Source: Verrucomicrobiota bacterium
Lineage (GTDB): Bacteria > Verrucomicrobiota > Verrucomicrobiia > Opitutales > Opitutaceae
Direction: 5' to 3'
DNA: 64,000 nucleotides
NCBI GenBank assembly: GCA_016235555.1
Contig: JACRKC010000016.1
Location: 89,002-153,001, forward strand
Numbering within the stretch: the first letter of the stretch is position 1; every line of letters begins with the position of its first letter. This document shows, piece after piece, positions 35,604 through 44,406 of the stretch. A program made the translations under genes and the position numbers. The notes under the pieces are model-generated. The model was not told the DNA's origin and made no database searches. It saw only the letters and a list, made by a program, of their open reading frames with translations.

Positions 35604-36932
35604 TCAATTACCCCGGGGAGTGACGTTGGTGCGGCCGGGGCTCGCGGCGAAGACAAAGGCCGCGGGTTCGCCGGGGTGCGCGGGATCGAAGCCGGGAAAA
35701 TCATCGACGAGATGCTGCGCGAGAGCGGGCGTCGTGGCGCGCAGGCCGGCGGCGACGGCCCGGGCGAGTTGGTAGGCGCCGTAGTTGTTGTGATGGGTGA
35801 TGTCGCGTTCGCTGGTGAAGGCGCGCACGGATTTCTCCGGGCCGAGCGCCTCGTAGAACACGCTGCTGATCGCGGCGAGGTCGATGAAGGCGACGTTTTC
35901 CTCTTTTGCCACGGCGGCGACGGCGGCGGGGTAGTCGCCGTGGGAATTGCGGATTTTGCCGTCGGGGCCGAACTGGCGGCGCTGCATCGGCGACACGAGG
36001 ATCGGCGTGGCGCCGCGGCGGCGGGCTTCGGCGATGAAGACTCGCAGGTAGGCGCGGTAGGTGGTCGCGGCTTCGACATAGGTTTGCGGCCAGTTTTGTT
36101 TTTCGTCGTTGTGACCGAATTGGATGATCAGGAAATCGCCGCGTTTCAGCTGGCTGAGGATTTTGTCGAGGCGCAGCTCGGTGATGAACGATTTCAGCGT
36201 CTCGCCCGATTCCGCGTGATTGGCGACGGCGATGGTGGGCTTGAACCAACGCGGGAGCATCTGGCCCCAACTCGCGCCGGGCTCGCGCGGCTGGTCGGTG
36301 ACGGTGGAATCGCCGGCGAGAAACACAGTCGGCAGATCGGGCGCAGGGATGATCTCGAGGGTGCGGACGGCGGGGCGGGGGCCGTTGAATTCGAGCGTGA
36401 GCTTGTCGTCCCAGTGATAGACGAGGCCGGTGGCCAGGCTGTTCTCGCGGTTGTTGAGCTCGACGTGATCGTTGCCGGGGGCGTTGAGCGGCGGGGGCGG
36501 GACTTGGGCGTTGCGGGTGTTGACGATGAATTCGAAGCGCGGGCCGCGGGCACTTTCGATCATGAGTCGGCGCGATTCTGATTTGATCGTGAGCGGCGCT
36601 TCGTTGGGCGGGGTGGTGACGACGACGCGGTAGGTGCCCTCGGGGAGGGCCGCGGAGAAGAGAAACGGTTTGTCGCTCGCGATGGCATCGGCGCCAGCGG
36701 TGAGCGGCGCGCCAGGCTCGAAGCCGAAGCCGCGGCTGGACGAAAACGCGGCGTCGGCGGGGACGGCCGTGAAGCCGGCGGGGGCAGGGGCGGCGCCGAA
36801 GAAGAAGCGGAGCGCGGCGGAGGAAGCCGCGGTAGACGCGCCGAGCGGAATCGTGGCGAGAAAGGCGAGTGCCAGCACCACGGCCAAGCACGAGGCGGGA
36901 CGCCTCGTCCACGACTCGATCGGCGAATTCAT
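35604..36932 (-). CDS. Secreted SGNH hydrolase, rhamnogalacturonan acetylesterase-like
   Basis: A 442-residue protein. A signal peptide spans residues 1-39 and includes peptide WTRRPAS from an exact copy of the 22-base dispersed repeat. An N-terminal beta-rich domain follows to about residue 195. The SGNH domain then has block I FLAGDST (Ser209), GE block III-like, FGHND (Asn275) and DITHHNNYGA (Asp377, His380). RGAE-type enzymes remove acetyl groups from rhamnogalacturonan I. The ATG overlaps the stop of the DUF1552 gene upstream (ATGA). Context of PL22 genes supports pectin use. Confidence 0.82.
   Translation of the reverse strand: MNSPIESWTRRPASCLAVVLALAFLATIPLGASTAASSAALRFFFGAAPAPAGFTAVPADAAFSSSRGFGFEPGAPLTAGADAIASDKPFLFSAALPEGTYRVVVTTPPNEAPLTIKSESRRLMIESARGPRFEFIVNTRNAQVPPPPLNAPGNDHVELNNRENSLATGLVYHWDDKLTLEFNGPRPAVRTLEIIPAPDLPTVFLAGDSTVTDQPREPGASWGQMLPRWFKPTIAVANHAESGETLKSFITELRLDKILSQLKRGDFLIIQFGHNDEKQNWPQTYVEAATTYRAYLRVFIAEARRRGATPILVSPMQRRQFGPDGKIRNSHGDYPAAVAAVAKEENVAFIDLAAISSVFYEALGPEKSVRAFTSERDITHHNNYGAYQLARAVAAGLRATTPALAQHLVDDFPGFDPAHPGEPAAFVFAASPGRTNVTPRGN
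36891..36912. repeat. 22-base dispersed palindrome, copy 3, in a signal-peptide coding region
   Basis: Exact copy of the repeat at 6057-6078. On the minus strand it encodes part of the signal peptide n-region of the SGNH esterase (residues about 7-14). Confidence 0.85.
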
Positions 36933-38290
36933 ACGCGATTCGCAAACAACGCGTCGATCTTGCCCGTGCTGTCGCCGACTTTTTCGGTGCGCACGCCGAT
37001 CGTGTCGAGCATCGAGCGGAACAGATTCGTCGCGGGGGTCTTGTCTTCGACGCGCAGGTGCTGGCCGGTCGCGATGCGGCCGCCGCTGCGGCCGGCGACG
37101 AGCAGCGGGAGATCGTCCCAAGCGTGCTTGTTGCCGTCGCTCAGCGCGCTGCCGTAGAGCAGCGTGCAGTGGTCGAGCAAGGTGCCGTCGCCTTCGCGGA
37201 TCGTTTTGAGGCGATCGAGGAAGCGGGCGAACTGCGTGGCGTGGTAGCGGTTGATCTGGGCGAGTTTCTTTTTCTTCTCCTCGTCGTTGCGGTGGTGCGA
37301 GAGGTCGTGGTGGCCGTCGCGGATGCCGATGGTCGGGTAGGGGCGGTTGCTGCCGTCGTGGGCGACGATGTAGGTGGCGATGCGCGTCGTGTCGGTTTGG
37401 AACGCGAGTGCCATCACCTCATACATGAGCTGCATCTGCTGCTCGTAGGTCTCGAACATTTCGGGGGCGGCTACGCCGGGTGGCGGGCGCGGGGCGCCGA
37501 ACTTTTCCGTGCGTTCGATCCGGCGCTCCAGATCCCGGACCGCGGTGAGGTATTCGTCGAGTTTGCGGCGGTCGGCGTCGCCGAGGCGGCGTTCGAGGGC
37601 GCGGGCGTCGTCGAGCACGTAGTCGAGCACGCTTTTGCGGTAGAGCGCGCGCTGTGCGCTGGCGGCGAGCGACGCGGCGGGGTCGCCGCTGCCGAAGAGG
37701 CGCTCGAACGCGGAGCGCGGATCGACCTCGGGGTTCATCGGCTGCGTCTCCGATTTCCACGAGAGGTTGAACTGGTAGGCGCAACTGTAACCCGAGTCAC
37801 ACGAGCCGGCGCGCTGGCCGCCATCGCAGCTCAACTCGAGTGACGGCAGGCGTGTCTGGTCGCCGATCTGGTTGGCGGCCACTTGATCGACGGAGATGCC
37901 GGCTTTGATGTCGGCTCCGGCGGTTTTACGCGGGTGCACGCCGGTGAGAAAACTCGCGGACGCGCGCGCGTGGGCGCCGCCGCCGTCGCCGAGTTCGTCG
38001 CCCTGTTTGTTGGCGAGGCCGCTGATCACCGTGAAATCGGAGCGGTGCGCGACGAGTGGCTCGAGGATCATCGGCAGCGCGTAGTCGCGACCGGTGGTGG
38101 CGGGCGTCCAGTCGGTCATGTTGGCGCCGTTGGGGACGTAGATCCACGCGACGCGTTGGGGGAAAGTTTTGGCGGTGGCCGTGGCGGCGCGGGCGGATGC
38201 GGGGAGCATCGCGTCGAGCACGGGGAGCGCGACCGCGGTGCCGAGTCCGCGCAGGAACGTGCGACGGGGAAGGGGGAACGTGGCGCTCAT
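36929..38290 (-). CDS. DUF1552 protein, Tat-type secreted
   Basis: A 453-residue protein starting MSATFPLPRRTFLRGLG with a twin-arginine signal (RRTFLRG) and ending the signal near AAT-A. The mature part has the conserved features of DUF1552 (VAWIYVPNGANMTDWTP, FTVISGLANKQ, HARASASFLTG, LPSLELSCD, NRYHATQFARFLDRLKTI, STLLYGSALSDGNKHAWDDLPLLVAG). DUF1552 genes are usually paired with DUF1592/DUF1588 cytochrome genes, as here; no reaction is established. It precedes the SGNH gene with ATGA overlap and follows the cytochrome by 86 bases. Confidence 0.88.
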   Translation of the reverse strand: MSATFPLPRRTFLRGLGTAVALPVLDAMLPASARAATATAKTFPQRVAWIYVPNGANMTDWTPATTGRDYALPMILEPLVAHRSDFTVISGLANKQGDELGDGGGAHARASASFLTGVHPRKTAGADIKAGISVDQVAANQIGDQTRLPSLELSCDGGQRAGSCDSGYSCAYQFNLSWKSETQPMNPEVDPRSAFERLFGSGDPAASLAASAQRALYRKSVLDYVLDDARALERRLGDADRRKLDEYLTAVRDLERRIERTEKFGAPRPPPGVAAPEMFETYEQQMQLMYEVMALAFQTDTTRIATYIVAHDGSNRPYPTIGIRDGHHDLSHHRNDEEKKKKLAQINRYHATQFARFLDRLKTIREGDGTLLDHCTLLYGSALSDGNKHAWDDLPLLVAGRSGGRIATGQHLRVEDKTPATNLFRSMLDTIGVRTEKVGDSTGKIDALFANRV

Positions 38291-38358
38291 GGGGTCGGCG
38301 AATCGTGGGTGGTGGCGGGGGTGGGGCAAACGGGGTGGGCGACGGACAGTCCGGGGAG

Positions 38359-38434
38359 GGTGGAGCCGCGTCGACCTCAACGCGCTTCGTGCGGCGGGGC
38401 TCCTGAAAGCGCGTTGGGGTCAACGCGCTCCACC
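38359..38434. repeat. GGTGGAG-type palindromic element at the cytochrome 3' end
   Basis: Outer arms GGTGGAGCCGCGTCG and CAACGCGCTCCACC. It encodes the last about 19 residues of the cytochrome (KVERVDPNAL, then SGAPPHEAR) and supplies its TGA. Same family as the uvrA element 14297-14412. Confidence 0.87.
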
Positions 38435-41337
38435 TTTTCACTCCGGCGGTGTTGAAAGGGAAAGCTCTGGGCGACGGCGAGGATGAGGGTGGAGAACTTG
38501 TCGTTGCCGGCGCGGAGGGCGGCCATGATGCCGTCGATCGCGGGGCGGTCGTAATACTCCACGCCGCGGCCGAGCGCGTAGGTCAGCATCTTCTCGGCGA
38601 GGCAGCGGCGGAATTCGTCGGCGCGCTTGGTGGCGAGCAACTCGGCGAGTTCGACCACGCCGGCGAAGCGATCGCCGCTCGCCAGCGCGCCAGTGGAATC
38701 GATGGCCGTGGGGCCGTCCTTGTCGCGCCAGGCGCCGATGCCGTCGAAGTTTTCGAGGCCGAAACCGATCGCGTCCATCTTCGCGTGGCAGGAGGCGCAA
38801 CCGGGATCGGCGCGGTGCTTTTCCATTTGCTCGCGCAGCGTGCCGGTGAGCTGGCGGGATTTGTCGTCGAGTTCGGGGATGTTGGGCGGGGGCGGAGGGG
38901 GCGGGGTGCCGAGGAGATTGTCGAGCACCCATTTGCCGCGCTTCACGGGCGAGGTGCGGTTGGGGTTGGAGGTGAGGGTAAGCACGCTGGCGTGGGTGAG
39001 GACGCCGCGGCGTGGGGTGCCGGCGAGTGAGACGCGGTGGAATTCCTCGCCGACGGGGCCGTCGGTGAAGCCGTAGAATTTGGCGAGGCGGCCGTTGACG
39101 AACGTGTAGTCGCCACGGATGAAATCGAACACGCTGCGGTCTTCGCGCATGACGTGTTCAAAAAAGAGCTCGGTTTCGCGCTGCATCGCGGCGCGCAGGT
39201 AGGGATCGAAATCGCGAAAGACCGTTTTGTCAGGCTGCATGGCTTCGAGGCTGCGGATTTGCAGCCACTGACCGGCGAAGTTGTCGACGAGGGCGCGCGA
39301 TTTCGGCGAGGCGAGCATGCGGCGGACCTGGACGTCGAGTTGGGCACGGAGCTGGCCGCGAGACGCGAGCGCGAGGAGTTCGTCGTCGGGGACGGAGCTC
39401 CAGAGGAAAAGGGCGAGGCGGGAGGCGAGAGTGTGGTCGTCGAGGGGGACGGCGAGTTTGGTAGCGGCCGAGGTGACGAGGCCGGTCGGACCAGCCTCCT
39501 CACGTCGGCTGCTATCGAGAAAGAGAAAATGCGGCGAGACGAGCGCGGCCTTGAACGCGAGTTTTACGCCGGACTCGAAGCTGTCGCCCTGCCCGCGGGC
39601 GAGCGCGTAGAGCTTGGCCAACCGATCGAGTTCGGCGGGGGCGATGGGGCGGCGCCACGCGCGGAAGGTGAAATCGCCGATGAGGGCGCGGGCGGTGGGT
39701 TCATCCTGCGTGCGCACTTTGCTGAAGAGCTGCTCGAGTGGCGCGGGTTTCGGGGGATTGCGCACCGGCGAGGAGAGATCGGCGACTTCGAGGTTTTGGA
39801 TCGTGAGGCGGCGGGCGCGGAGGTTGGGGTTTTCGTTGGCGGTGTCCTTGAACGGGTTGACGAAAGCGGCGGAGAAGCGGTGGCGGCCGGGCGGGAGTTT
39901 CGTGCGCAGCTCGTAGACTTCGGGCTGCGGCACGAGGAGCATCACCGAAAACACGCGCTGCCGCGCGATGGGCTGCATGTGATCCGGGGCGAGCACGTCG
40001 AAGGTTTTCAGCGGGCGGCCGTCGAGACGGAACTCCATGCGCGTCGGTTCGGCCCCGGCCTGCTGGGCGAAGGCTTGCGCGCGCAGGATGAACTCGCCCT
40101 CGCGCGGCACGTGGATCTCGACGCTAACGTCGCCGTTGGCTTCGAGCACGCGCGCGCCGTCGGCAGTGGTGCGGCCTTCGCCGGTGGCGGCGAGTGCGGC
40201 ACCGGTGTAACGGCGCGTAGCGGTGGCGAGCGGACCCTCGATCTCCATCCATTTCACGAAGACTTTGCCGGGCTGCTGGCGGCCGAGGCGGCCGTTGAGC
40301 ATGTAGGTTTCGTTTTCGCCGTAGCGTTGGCGACGCATCACGGCGCGGAAACTCTGCCGGCCGGCGGGCACGCCGAGACGCGCCTCGTAAACGCCGGGAT
40401 TCTGTTCGTCGCGGGTGACGACGAAATCGGTCACGAAGGCGTCGTTGAGCGCGAGCGCGATGCGCGTGGGGCCGGGGTCGTCCTTGAAGTCGAGCGGCTT
40501 TTCGCTGCCTTGGCCGACCAGCGCGCCGCCGTCGCGGGTCGAGAATGCCTGGAACCGCACGAGGTAGTCGCCGGCGGCGAGGATGGGGAGCTCCACGTTG
40601 ACGTCGTCTTCTTCGAGGCTGATGAGCTGCACCCAGCCATCGCCGCGATCGCCGACGGCGTTGAAGCCGATCTTGGCGAGGCTCGCGGGCACGCGGATCG
40701 TGCGGCTGCGCACGGGCTCGGTGACGATGGCGGTGTCGAGGATCTTGTCGGCAGCGGCGAGGTATTTTTCGAGCAGGATGGGCGGGAGGGAGAGCACGTC
40801 GCCGATGTTGTCGAAACCGTAGCCGGAATCGTCGGGCGGAAAATCGGCGGCGGCGTTGAACTCGACGCCGACGAGGTCGCGGATGGCGTTGGAATATTCG
40901 GCGCGGTTCAGCCGGCGGAGCGTGACGCGGCCCGGATCGGGGTTGGCGGGATCGAGTTGGAAGAGCTCGTGCTCGATGAAACGGGCGATGCGTTCGCGTT
41001 CGTCGTTGGTGGGAAACGCGGCGCCGTCGTCCGGCGGCATCTCGTGGCGTGCGACGTGGCGGAGGACCGATTCCCATTTCTGGCGGGCGGCGCGCACGTC
41101 GGCGGCGGTGGCGTAGTCGTCGAGCGCGAGGCCGGCCTTGTGGTGGCCGTCGCCGTGGCAGTCGTAGCAGTATTTTTTGAGGAGCGGGGTGATGTCGCGT
41201 TCGTAGGAGAGGGTGGGCTCGGCCGCGCGGGTGTTTACTGTAAGCGCGCAAAATAGCAGAAGGAGAAGCGCGATAGAGTAGGGCCGGTCTCTGACCGGCC
41301 CTTTTTGCGGAGTGTAGCGGCGGATTTGCTGGGACAC
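38377..41337 (-). CDS. Planctomycete-type cytochrome c (DUF1587/1592/1588/1595 architecture)
   Basis: A large secreted protein (986 residues from the GTG at 41337). Signal segment IALLLLLFCALTVNTRAA is followed by YERDITPLLKKYCYDCHGDGHHKAG, a c-type heme site (PSCyt-like). The middle has beta domains (PSD/DUF domains) and the C terminus has SPVKRGKWVLDNLLGTPPPPPPP, a second heme site CASCHAKMDAIGFGLENFD, and LLATKRADEFRRCLAEKMLTYALGRGVEYYD. It likely transfers electrons in oxidising sugars, but the substrate is unknown. Both ends are affected by palindromic repeats. The GTG start is uncertain; no ATG stands close to the signal sequence. Confidence 0.82.
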   Translation of the reverse strand: MSQQIRRYTPQKGPVRDRPYSIALLLLLFCALTVNTRAAEPTLSYERDITPLLKKYCYDCHGDGHHKAGLALDDYATAADVRAARQKWESVLRHVARHEMPPDDGAAFPTNDERERIARFIEHELFQLDPANPDPGRVTLRRLNRAEYSNAIRDLVGVEFNAAADFPPDDSGYGFDNIGDVLSLPPILLEKYLAAADKILDTAIVTEPVRSRTIRVPASLAKIGFNAVGDRGDGWVQLISLEEDDVNVELPILAAGDYLVRFQAFSTRDGGALVGQGSEKPLDFKDDPGPTRIALALNDAFVTDFVVTRDEQNPGVYEARLGVPAGRQSFRAVMRRQRYGENETYMLNGRLGRQQPGKVFVKWMEIEGPLATATRRYTGAALAATGEGRTTADGARVLEANGDVSVEIHVPREGEFILRAQAFAQQAGAEPTRMEFRLDGRPLKTFDVLAPDHMQPIARQRVFSVMLLVPQPEVYELRTKLPPGRHRFSAAFVNPFKDTANENPNLRARRLTIQNLEVADLSSPVRNPPKPAPLEQLFSKVRTQDEPTARALIGDFTFRAWRRPIAPAELDRLAKLYALARGQGDSFESGVKLAFKAALVSPHFLFLDSSRREEAGPTGLVTSAATKLAVPLDDHTLASRLALFLWSSVPDDELLALASRGQLRAQLDVQVRRMLASPKSRALVDNFAGQWLQIRSLEAMQPDKTVFRDFDPYLRAAMQRETELFFEHVMREDRSVFDFIRGDYTFVNGRLAKFYGFTDGPVGEEFHRVSLAGTPRRGVLTHASVLTLTSNPNRTSPVKRGKWVLDNLLGTPPPPPPPNIPELDDKSRQLTGTLREQMEKHRADPGCASCHAKMDAIGFGLENFDGIGAWRDKDGPTAIDSTGALASGDRFAGVVELAELLATKRADEFRRCLAEKMLTYALGRGVEYYDRPAIDGIMAALRAGNDKFSTLILAVAQSFPFQHRRSEKVERVDPNALSGAPPHEAR

Positions 41338-41400
41338 GCAGATTGAATAGAGAGGCGTGAGTAAGGGGTATTCCGAGAGCGGGTCGAAGACCCGCCCTAC
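41278..41400. repeat. Paired GTAG REP hairpins around the cytochrome start
   Basis: GTAG hairpin GGCCGGTC-TCT-GACCGGCC at 41278-41301 and hairpin GCGGGTC-GAA-GACCCGC plus CTAC at 41379-41400. The first encodes GPVRDRPY ahead of the cytochrome's signal helix. The second supplies the TAG stop of the upstream esterase gene (TAG at 41399-41397, minus strand). The two hairpins belong to different families, so they may be separate insertions. Confidence 0.8.
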
Positions 41401-42371
41401 TTCAGAAAGCCGCGGTCGCCGAGCCAGTCGTAGAACCGGGCCTGCCAGCTCGAGACGGCGAGGTCCGGGCGGTCGGGGCGGACGCCGAAGCCGTGGCCGC
41501 CGGTGCTGTAGATGTGGAGCTCGGCATTGACGCCGGCTTTGCGGAGGGTGGTGAAAAAGGCGGCGAGTTGAACGGGCATGCGGTCGTCGGCGGCGCAGGC
41601 GAGGAAGGCGGGCGGCGTGATGCCTTCGCGCACCCGCACGTCGTCGCGTTGGAGGCCGCCGGGATAAATCGGCGCGAAAAAATCCGGGCGCGAACTCGCG
41701 CGCTCGACGAGATCGGCGGCGTCGGGGTTGCCGGGGGTGTGGCGGAGCGCGGCGAGGATCGCGAGCTCGCCGCCGGCGGAGAAGCCCATGATGCCAACGC
41801 GGTCGGTCTTCACCTGCCACTCGGCGGCGCGCGTGCGCACGAGGCGGATGGCACGGGCGGCGTCGGCTTGGGCGTGTTGCTCGATCGAGTAGGGCTGGGC
41901 GGTGCCGCGGGGCGTCGAGGTGTCGCGGGCAAGGCGGTGTTTCAGCACGAAGCCCGCCACGCCGCGGGCGGCGAGCCAACGCGCGAGATCGTAGCCCTCA
42001 CGATCGATGGTGAGCTGCATGTGACCGCCGCCGGGGGCGATGATGACGGCGCAACCCGCGGCCTTGGCGGGGGCGGGGAGAAAGGGCGTGAGGGAGGGCG
42101 CGTGGATGTTGGAGATGACGGGGAAGACGATGTCCGGCTCCTGGCGCCAACTGATATGCTCGGCCTCGTGCTTGCGGTCCTCGGAGCCGGGCGCGCCGGC
42201 GGACCAGAGGAGAACCGATGCGGGATGCGCGGATTCGACGGGCGGCGTGGCGGGAATCGGCGGGCCGTTACGCGAGAGGTTTTGCGGAAACGGCTCGACG
42301 GCGTGGGGCGCGGGGAGATCGGCGGCGGAGGTGGCGAGTGCGAACAGGAAGACGAGCGGAAGGTGTTTCAT
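41397..42371 (-). CDS. Secreted alpha/beta hydrolase (acetylxylan-esterase-like)
   Basis: A 324-residue protein with an N-terminal signal (MKHLPLVFLFALATSAA). The alpha/beta hydrolase core has oxyanion-type CAVIIAPGGGHMQL, the nucleophile elbow GIMGFSAGGE, an aspartate in CAADDRMP and a histidine in STGGHGFG. This resembles BD-FAE/Axe-like carbohydrate esterases, which remove acetyl or feruloyl groups from plant polysaccharides. A paralogue is the next gene upstream. The stop TAG comes from a REP hairpin. Confidence 0.85.
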   Translation of the reverse strand: MKHLPLVFLFALATSAADLPAPHAVEPFPQNLSRNGPPIPATPPVESAHPASVLLWSAGAPGSEDRKHEAEHISWRQEPDIVFPVISNIHAPSLTPFLPAPAKAAGCAVIIAPGGGHMQLTIDREGYDLARWLAARGVAGFVLKHRLARDTSTPRGTAQPYSIEQHAQADAARAIRLVRTRAAEWQVKTDRVGIMGFSAGGELAILAALRHTPGNPDAADLVERASSRPDFFAPIYPGGLQRDDVRVREGITPPAFLACAADDRMPVQLAAFFTTLRKAGVNAELHIYSTGGHGFGVRPDRPDLAVSSWQARFYDWLGDRGFLK

Positions 42372-42384
42372 GGGCCTTGGGTTC

Positions 42385-42452
42385 GTAGCCCCGGCTTCAG
42401 CTGGAAGGATCGAGGGAATGCCGTTTCGGATTCCGGCTGAAGCCGGGGCTAC
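42385..42452. repeat. GTAG-type REP pair between the two esterase genes
   Basis: GTAG at 42385, arm GTAGCCCCGGCTTCAGC, spacer, its inverted copy ending GGGGCTAC at 42452. Arms are 17 bases long and perfect. It fills most of the 108-base gap. Confidence 0.87.
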
Positions 42453-42479
42453 AAACTCGGAGAGAAGGGATGGAGCCGG

Positions 42480-43358
42480 TCATTGCAGGCCGAGCATTTT
42501 CCGATCGGCGAGCCAGTCGGTGAAGCGTGCGATCCAGGCGCCGTGCGGGCCTTTGTTGGAGGCGCGCACGCCGAAGCCGTGGCCGGCGCCCGCATACATG
42601 TGGAGTTCGGCGCTGATGCCGGCCTTCTTGCACTTCAGGTAAAATTCGGCGAGGCCCTCGGAAATATTCTGCCGGTCGCCGTAGCCGGCGGCGAGAAACG
42701 CCGGCGGCACGTCCTTCGATAGCGCGATGTCGGTGCGCGGCAGGCCGCCGGGGTAGATCAGGCCGAAGAAATCGGGGCGCGAGCCGTGACGGTCGAGTGT
42801 GTCGGCGGCGTCCGGTTTGCCCGCAGCGTAGCGGGTCGCGGCAAGGAGCGCGACTTCGCCGCCGGCGGAGAAGCCGATGATGCCGACACGGGTCGGGTCG
42901 ACGCCCCATTCACTGGCGCGGTTGCGGACGAGCTTGATCGCGCGCTGCGCATCGCCGAGCGCGTCGCGATCGATGGTGTAGGGTTGGGGGGCGCCGGCGG
43001 GCGTGGCGTCGTCTTTGCCGAGGCGGTATTTCAGGACGAAGGCGGCGACGCCGTGGTCCGCGAGGTATTGGGCGACGTTCCAGCCCTCGTGCTCGATGGC
43101 GAGGCGCGCATGGCCGCCGCCGGGCGCGACGATGACAGCGCAGCCGGTGGCCTTGTCCTTCGCGGGCAGGTAAACGGTGAGCGAGGGGTGATGGATGTTG
43201 GAGACGTTGGAGCCGGCGATTTTCTCGGGCTCGGCTTTGCGGGTCGCGGAGCCGGGCGCGCCGTCGGGATAAAGCGCGACGACGGGGCGGGTGTCGGCGG
43301 CGAAGAGCGAAGCGGCGGCAAGCACGGCCAGCAGGGACAGGCGGGGACGAATCTTCAT
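42480..43358 (-). CDS. Secreted alpha/beta hydrolase, paralogue of the downstream esterase
   Basis: A 292-residue protein with a signal peptide (MKIRPRLSLLAVLAAASLFAA). Core motifs are CAVIVAPGGGHARL, GIIGFSAGGE, an aspartate region near AAGYGDRQN and GAGHGFGVRAS. It shares YPDGAPGS, HHPSLTVYLPA and FVLKYRLGKD with its neighbour, so the pair arose by duplication. ATG at 43358 is chosen; the frame upstream to 43418 crosses a terminator stem. Likely acts on acylated polysaccharide in the periplasm or outside. Confidence 0.86.
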   Translation of the reverse strand: MKIRPRLSLLAVLAAASLFAADTRPVVALYPDGAPGSATRKAEPEKIAGSNVSNIHHPSLTVYLPAKDKATGCAVIVAPGGGHARLAIEHEGWNVAQYLADHGVAAFVLKYRLGKDDATPAGAPQPYTIDRDALGDAQRAIKLVRNRASEWGVDPTRVGIIGFSAGGEVALLAATRYAAGKPDAADTLDRHGSRPDFFGLIYPGGLPRTDIALSKDVPPAFLAAGYGDRQNISEGLAEFYLKCKKAGISAELHMYAGAGHGFGVRASNKGPHGAWIARFTDWLADRKMLGLQ

Positions 43359-43370
43359 GGTGGGGTGGAA

Positions 43371-43409
43371 AATAAAACCGGCGTGGCGCACTGAGACGCA
43401 CCACGCCGG
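43371..43409 (-). terminator. Rho-independent terminator of the glycine-rich protein gene
   Basis: Nine-base stem CCGGCGTGG (43378-43386) with complement at 43401-43409, and a U-rich tail (TTTTAT) on the minus strand. It separates the glycine-rich gene from the esterase pair. Confidence 0.78.
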
Positions 43410-43461
43410 AGAAGGCAAATGGGGGATGAGTGGACGGTCAGGCGAGGGCCACGAGCGGAAA

Positions 43462-43483
43462 CGAGGCGGGACGCCTCGTCCAC
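43462..43483. repeat. 22-base dispersed palindrome, copy 4
   Basis: Exact copy of 6057-6078 in the gap between the terminator and the glycine-rich gene. Confidence 0.88.
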
Positions 43484-43493
43484 GACGGGTGGC

Positions 43494-44297
43494 TCAGGCG
43501 CCGAGTTTCTTTTTCGCCTCCTCGGGGACGGTGACCTTGGTCGAGCCGATGTCTTTGAACTCGGTGGTGGTCGTGCGATCGATTTCGCGCTCGTCGCCGT
43601 TGGGCGTGGCGATCGTGCCTTTCACGTTCAGCACGTATTTCGTGAGCACGCCGTCCTTGACCCAGAATTTCACGGAGGCCGACACGTTTTTCGGAGCGGG
43701 CGGAGGGGTGCCGCCGCCGGCGCCACCGCGGCCACCACGACCACCGAACGAGAGCATCGGTGCGGCATCCTCGGCGCTCAGCGTGCCGGCGATGGCGCCA
43801 TCGACGAGCTTCGCGTCCTTGATCTTGGCCGCGAGATTGGCGGCGTCTTCGGCGGGGTTGTTCTGTCCGCCGCCGCCAAAGCCGAAGCCGCCGAAACCGC
43901 GTCCGCCACCGCCGCCGGCACCACCGCCACGATTGCCGCCGCCTGCGCCTTGGCCGCCGCCACCGCCGCCGCGGTTGGCGAATTGCTGGCGCATCTCTTC
44001 CATCGTCATCCAGGCGCCCTCCATGTTCTGGGAGACGACTTGCTCGCCCTTGCGAACGGTCTGCATGGCGTTGCCGTTGAACTCGCGCGTGATGACGGTG
44101 TAGCCGCCTTTCTCGGTCACGCCGTTGACGGGCATGGCGGGGAATTGCGAATTGGCGATCTCGGTCGTCGCGGTCCAACTGTAGTTGGCGGCAGCGGCGA
44201 CTTTCTTGGCAGCGGCGGCGGCGTCATCGGCCGGGCCGGCGTGGACGAGGGCGGCGGTGAGAGTCGCCGCGAAACAGGAAGCGAGGAGTTTGTTCAT
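43494..44297 (-). CDS. Secreted glycine-rich protein, unknown function
   Basis: A 267-residue protein with a signal peptide (MNKLLASCFAATLTAALVHA). Residues 21-105 and 190-267 are beta-strand-like segments (YSWTATTEIANSQFP, YTVITREFNGNAM, ASVKFWVKDGVLTKYVLNVKG, TTTEFKDIGSTKVTVPEEAKKKLGA), reminiscent of LolA/LppX-type lipoprotein-carrier folds. Between them is a glycine-rich run of about 45 residues (RGGGGGGQGAGGG and repeats). The glycine-rich hinge is unusual in a small periplasmic protein. No family is firmly recognised. Confidence 0.7.
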   Translation of the reverse strand: MNKLLASCFAATLTAALVHAGPADDAAAAAKKVAAAANYSWTATTEIANSQFPAMPVNGVTEKGGYTVITREFNGNAMQTVRKGEQVVSQNMEGAWMTMEEMRQQFANRGGGGGGQGAGGGNRGGGAGGGGGRGFGGFGFGGGGQNNPAEDAANLAAKIKDAKLVDGAIAGTLSAEDAAPMLSFGGRGGRGGAGGGTPPPAPKNVSASVKFWVKDGVLTKYVLNVKGTIATPNGDEREIDRTTTTEFKDIGSTKVTVPEEAKKKLGA

Positions 44298-44303
44298 GTT
44301 GGG

Positions 44304-44406
44304 GAGGTTTTCGCTCCGCGAAAACCTAAGTTGAAGACGAGGCGATTTCGGGAACGAAAAGAGGTTTTGTGTTTTATGGCTTAGGTTTTCGCGCAGCGAA
44401 AACCTC
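44304..44406. repeat. 27-base inverted repeat pair (GAGGTTTTCGC type)
   Basis: Arms 44304-44330 and 44380-44406 are inverted copies with one or two differences. Each is itself a hairpin (AGGTTTTCGC / GCGAAAACCT). The right arm encodes the last residues of the PL22-like protein (FAARKPKP). Confidence 0.82.
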
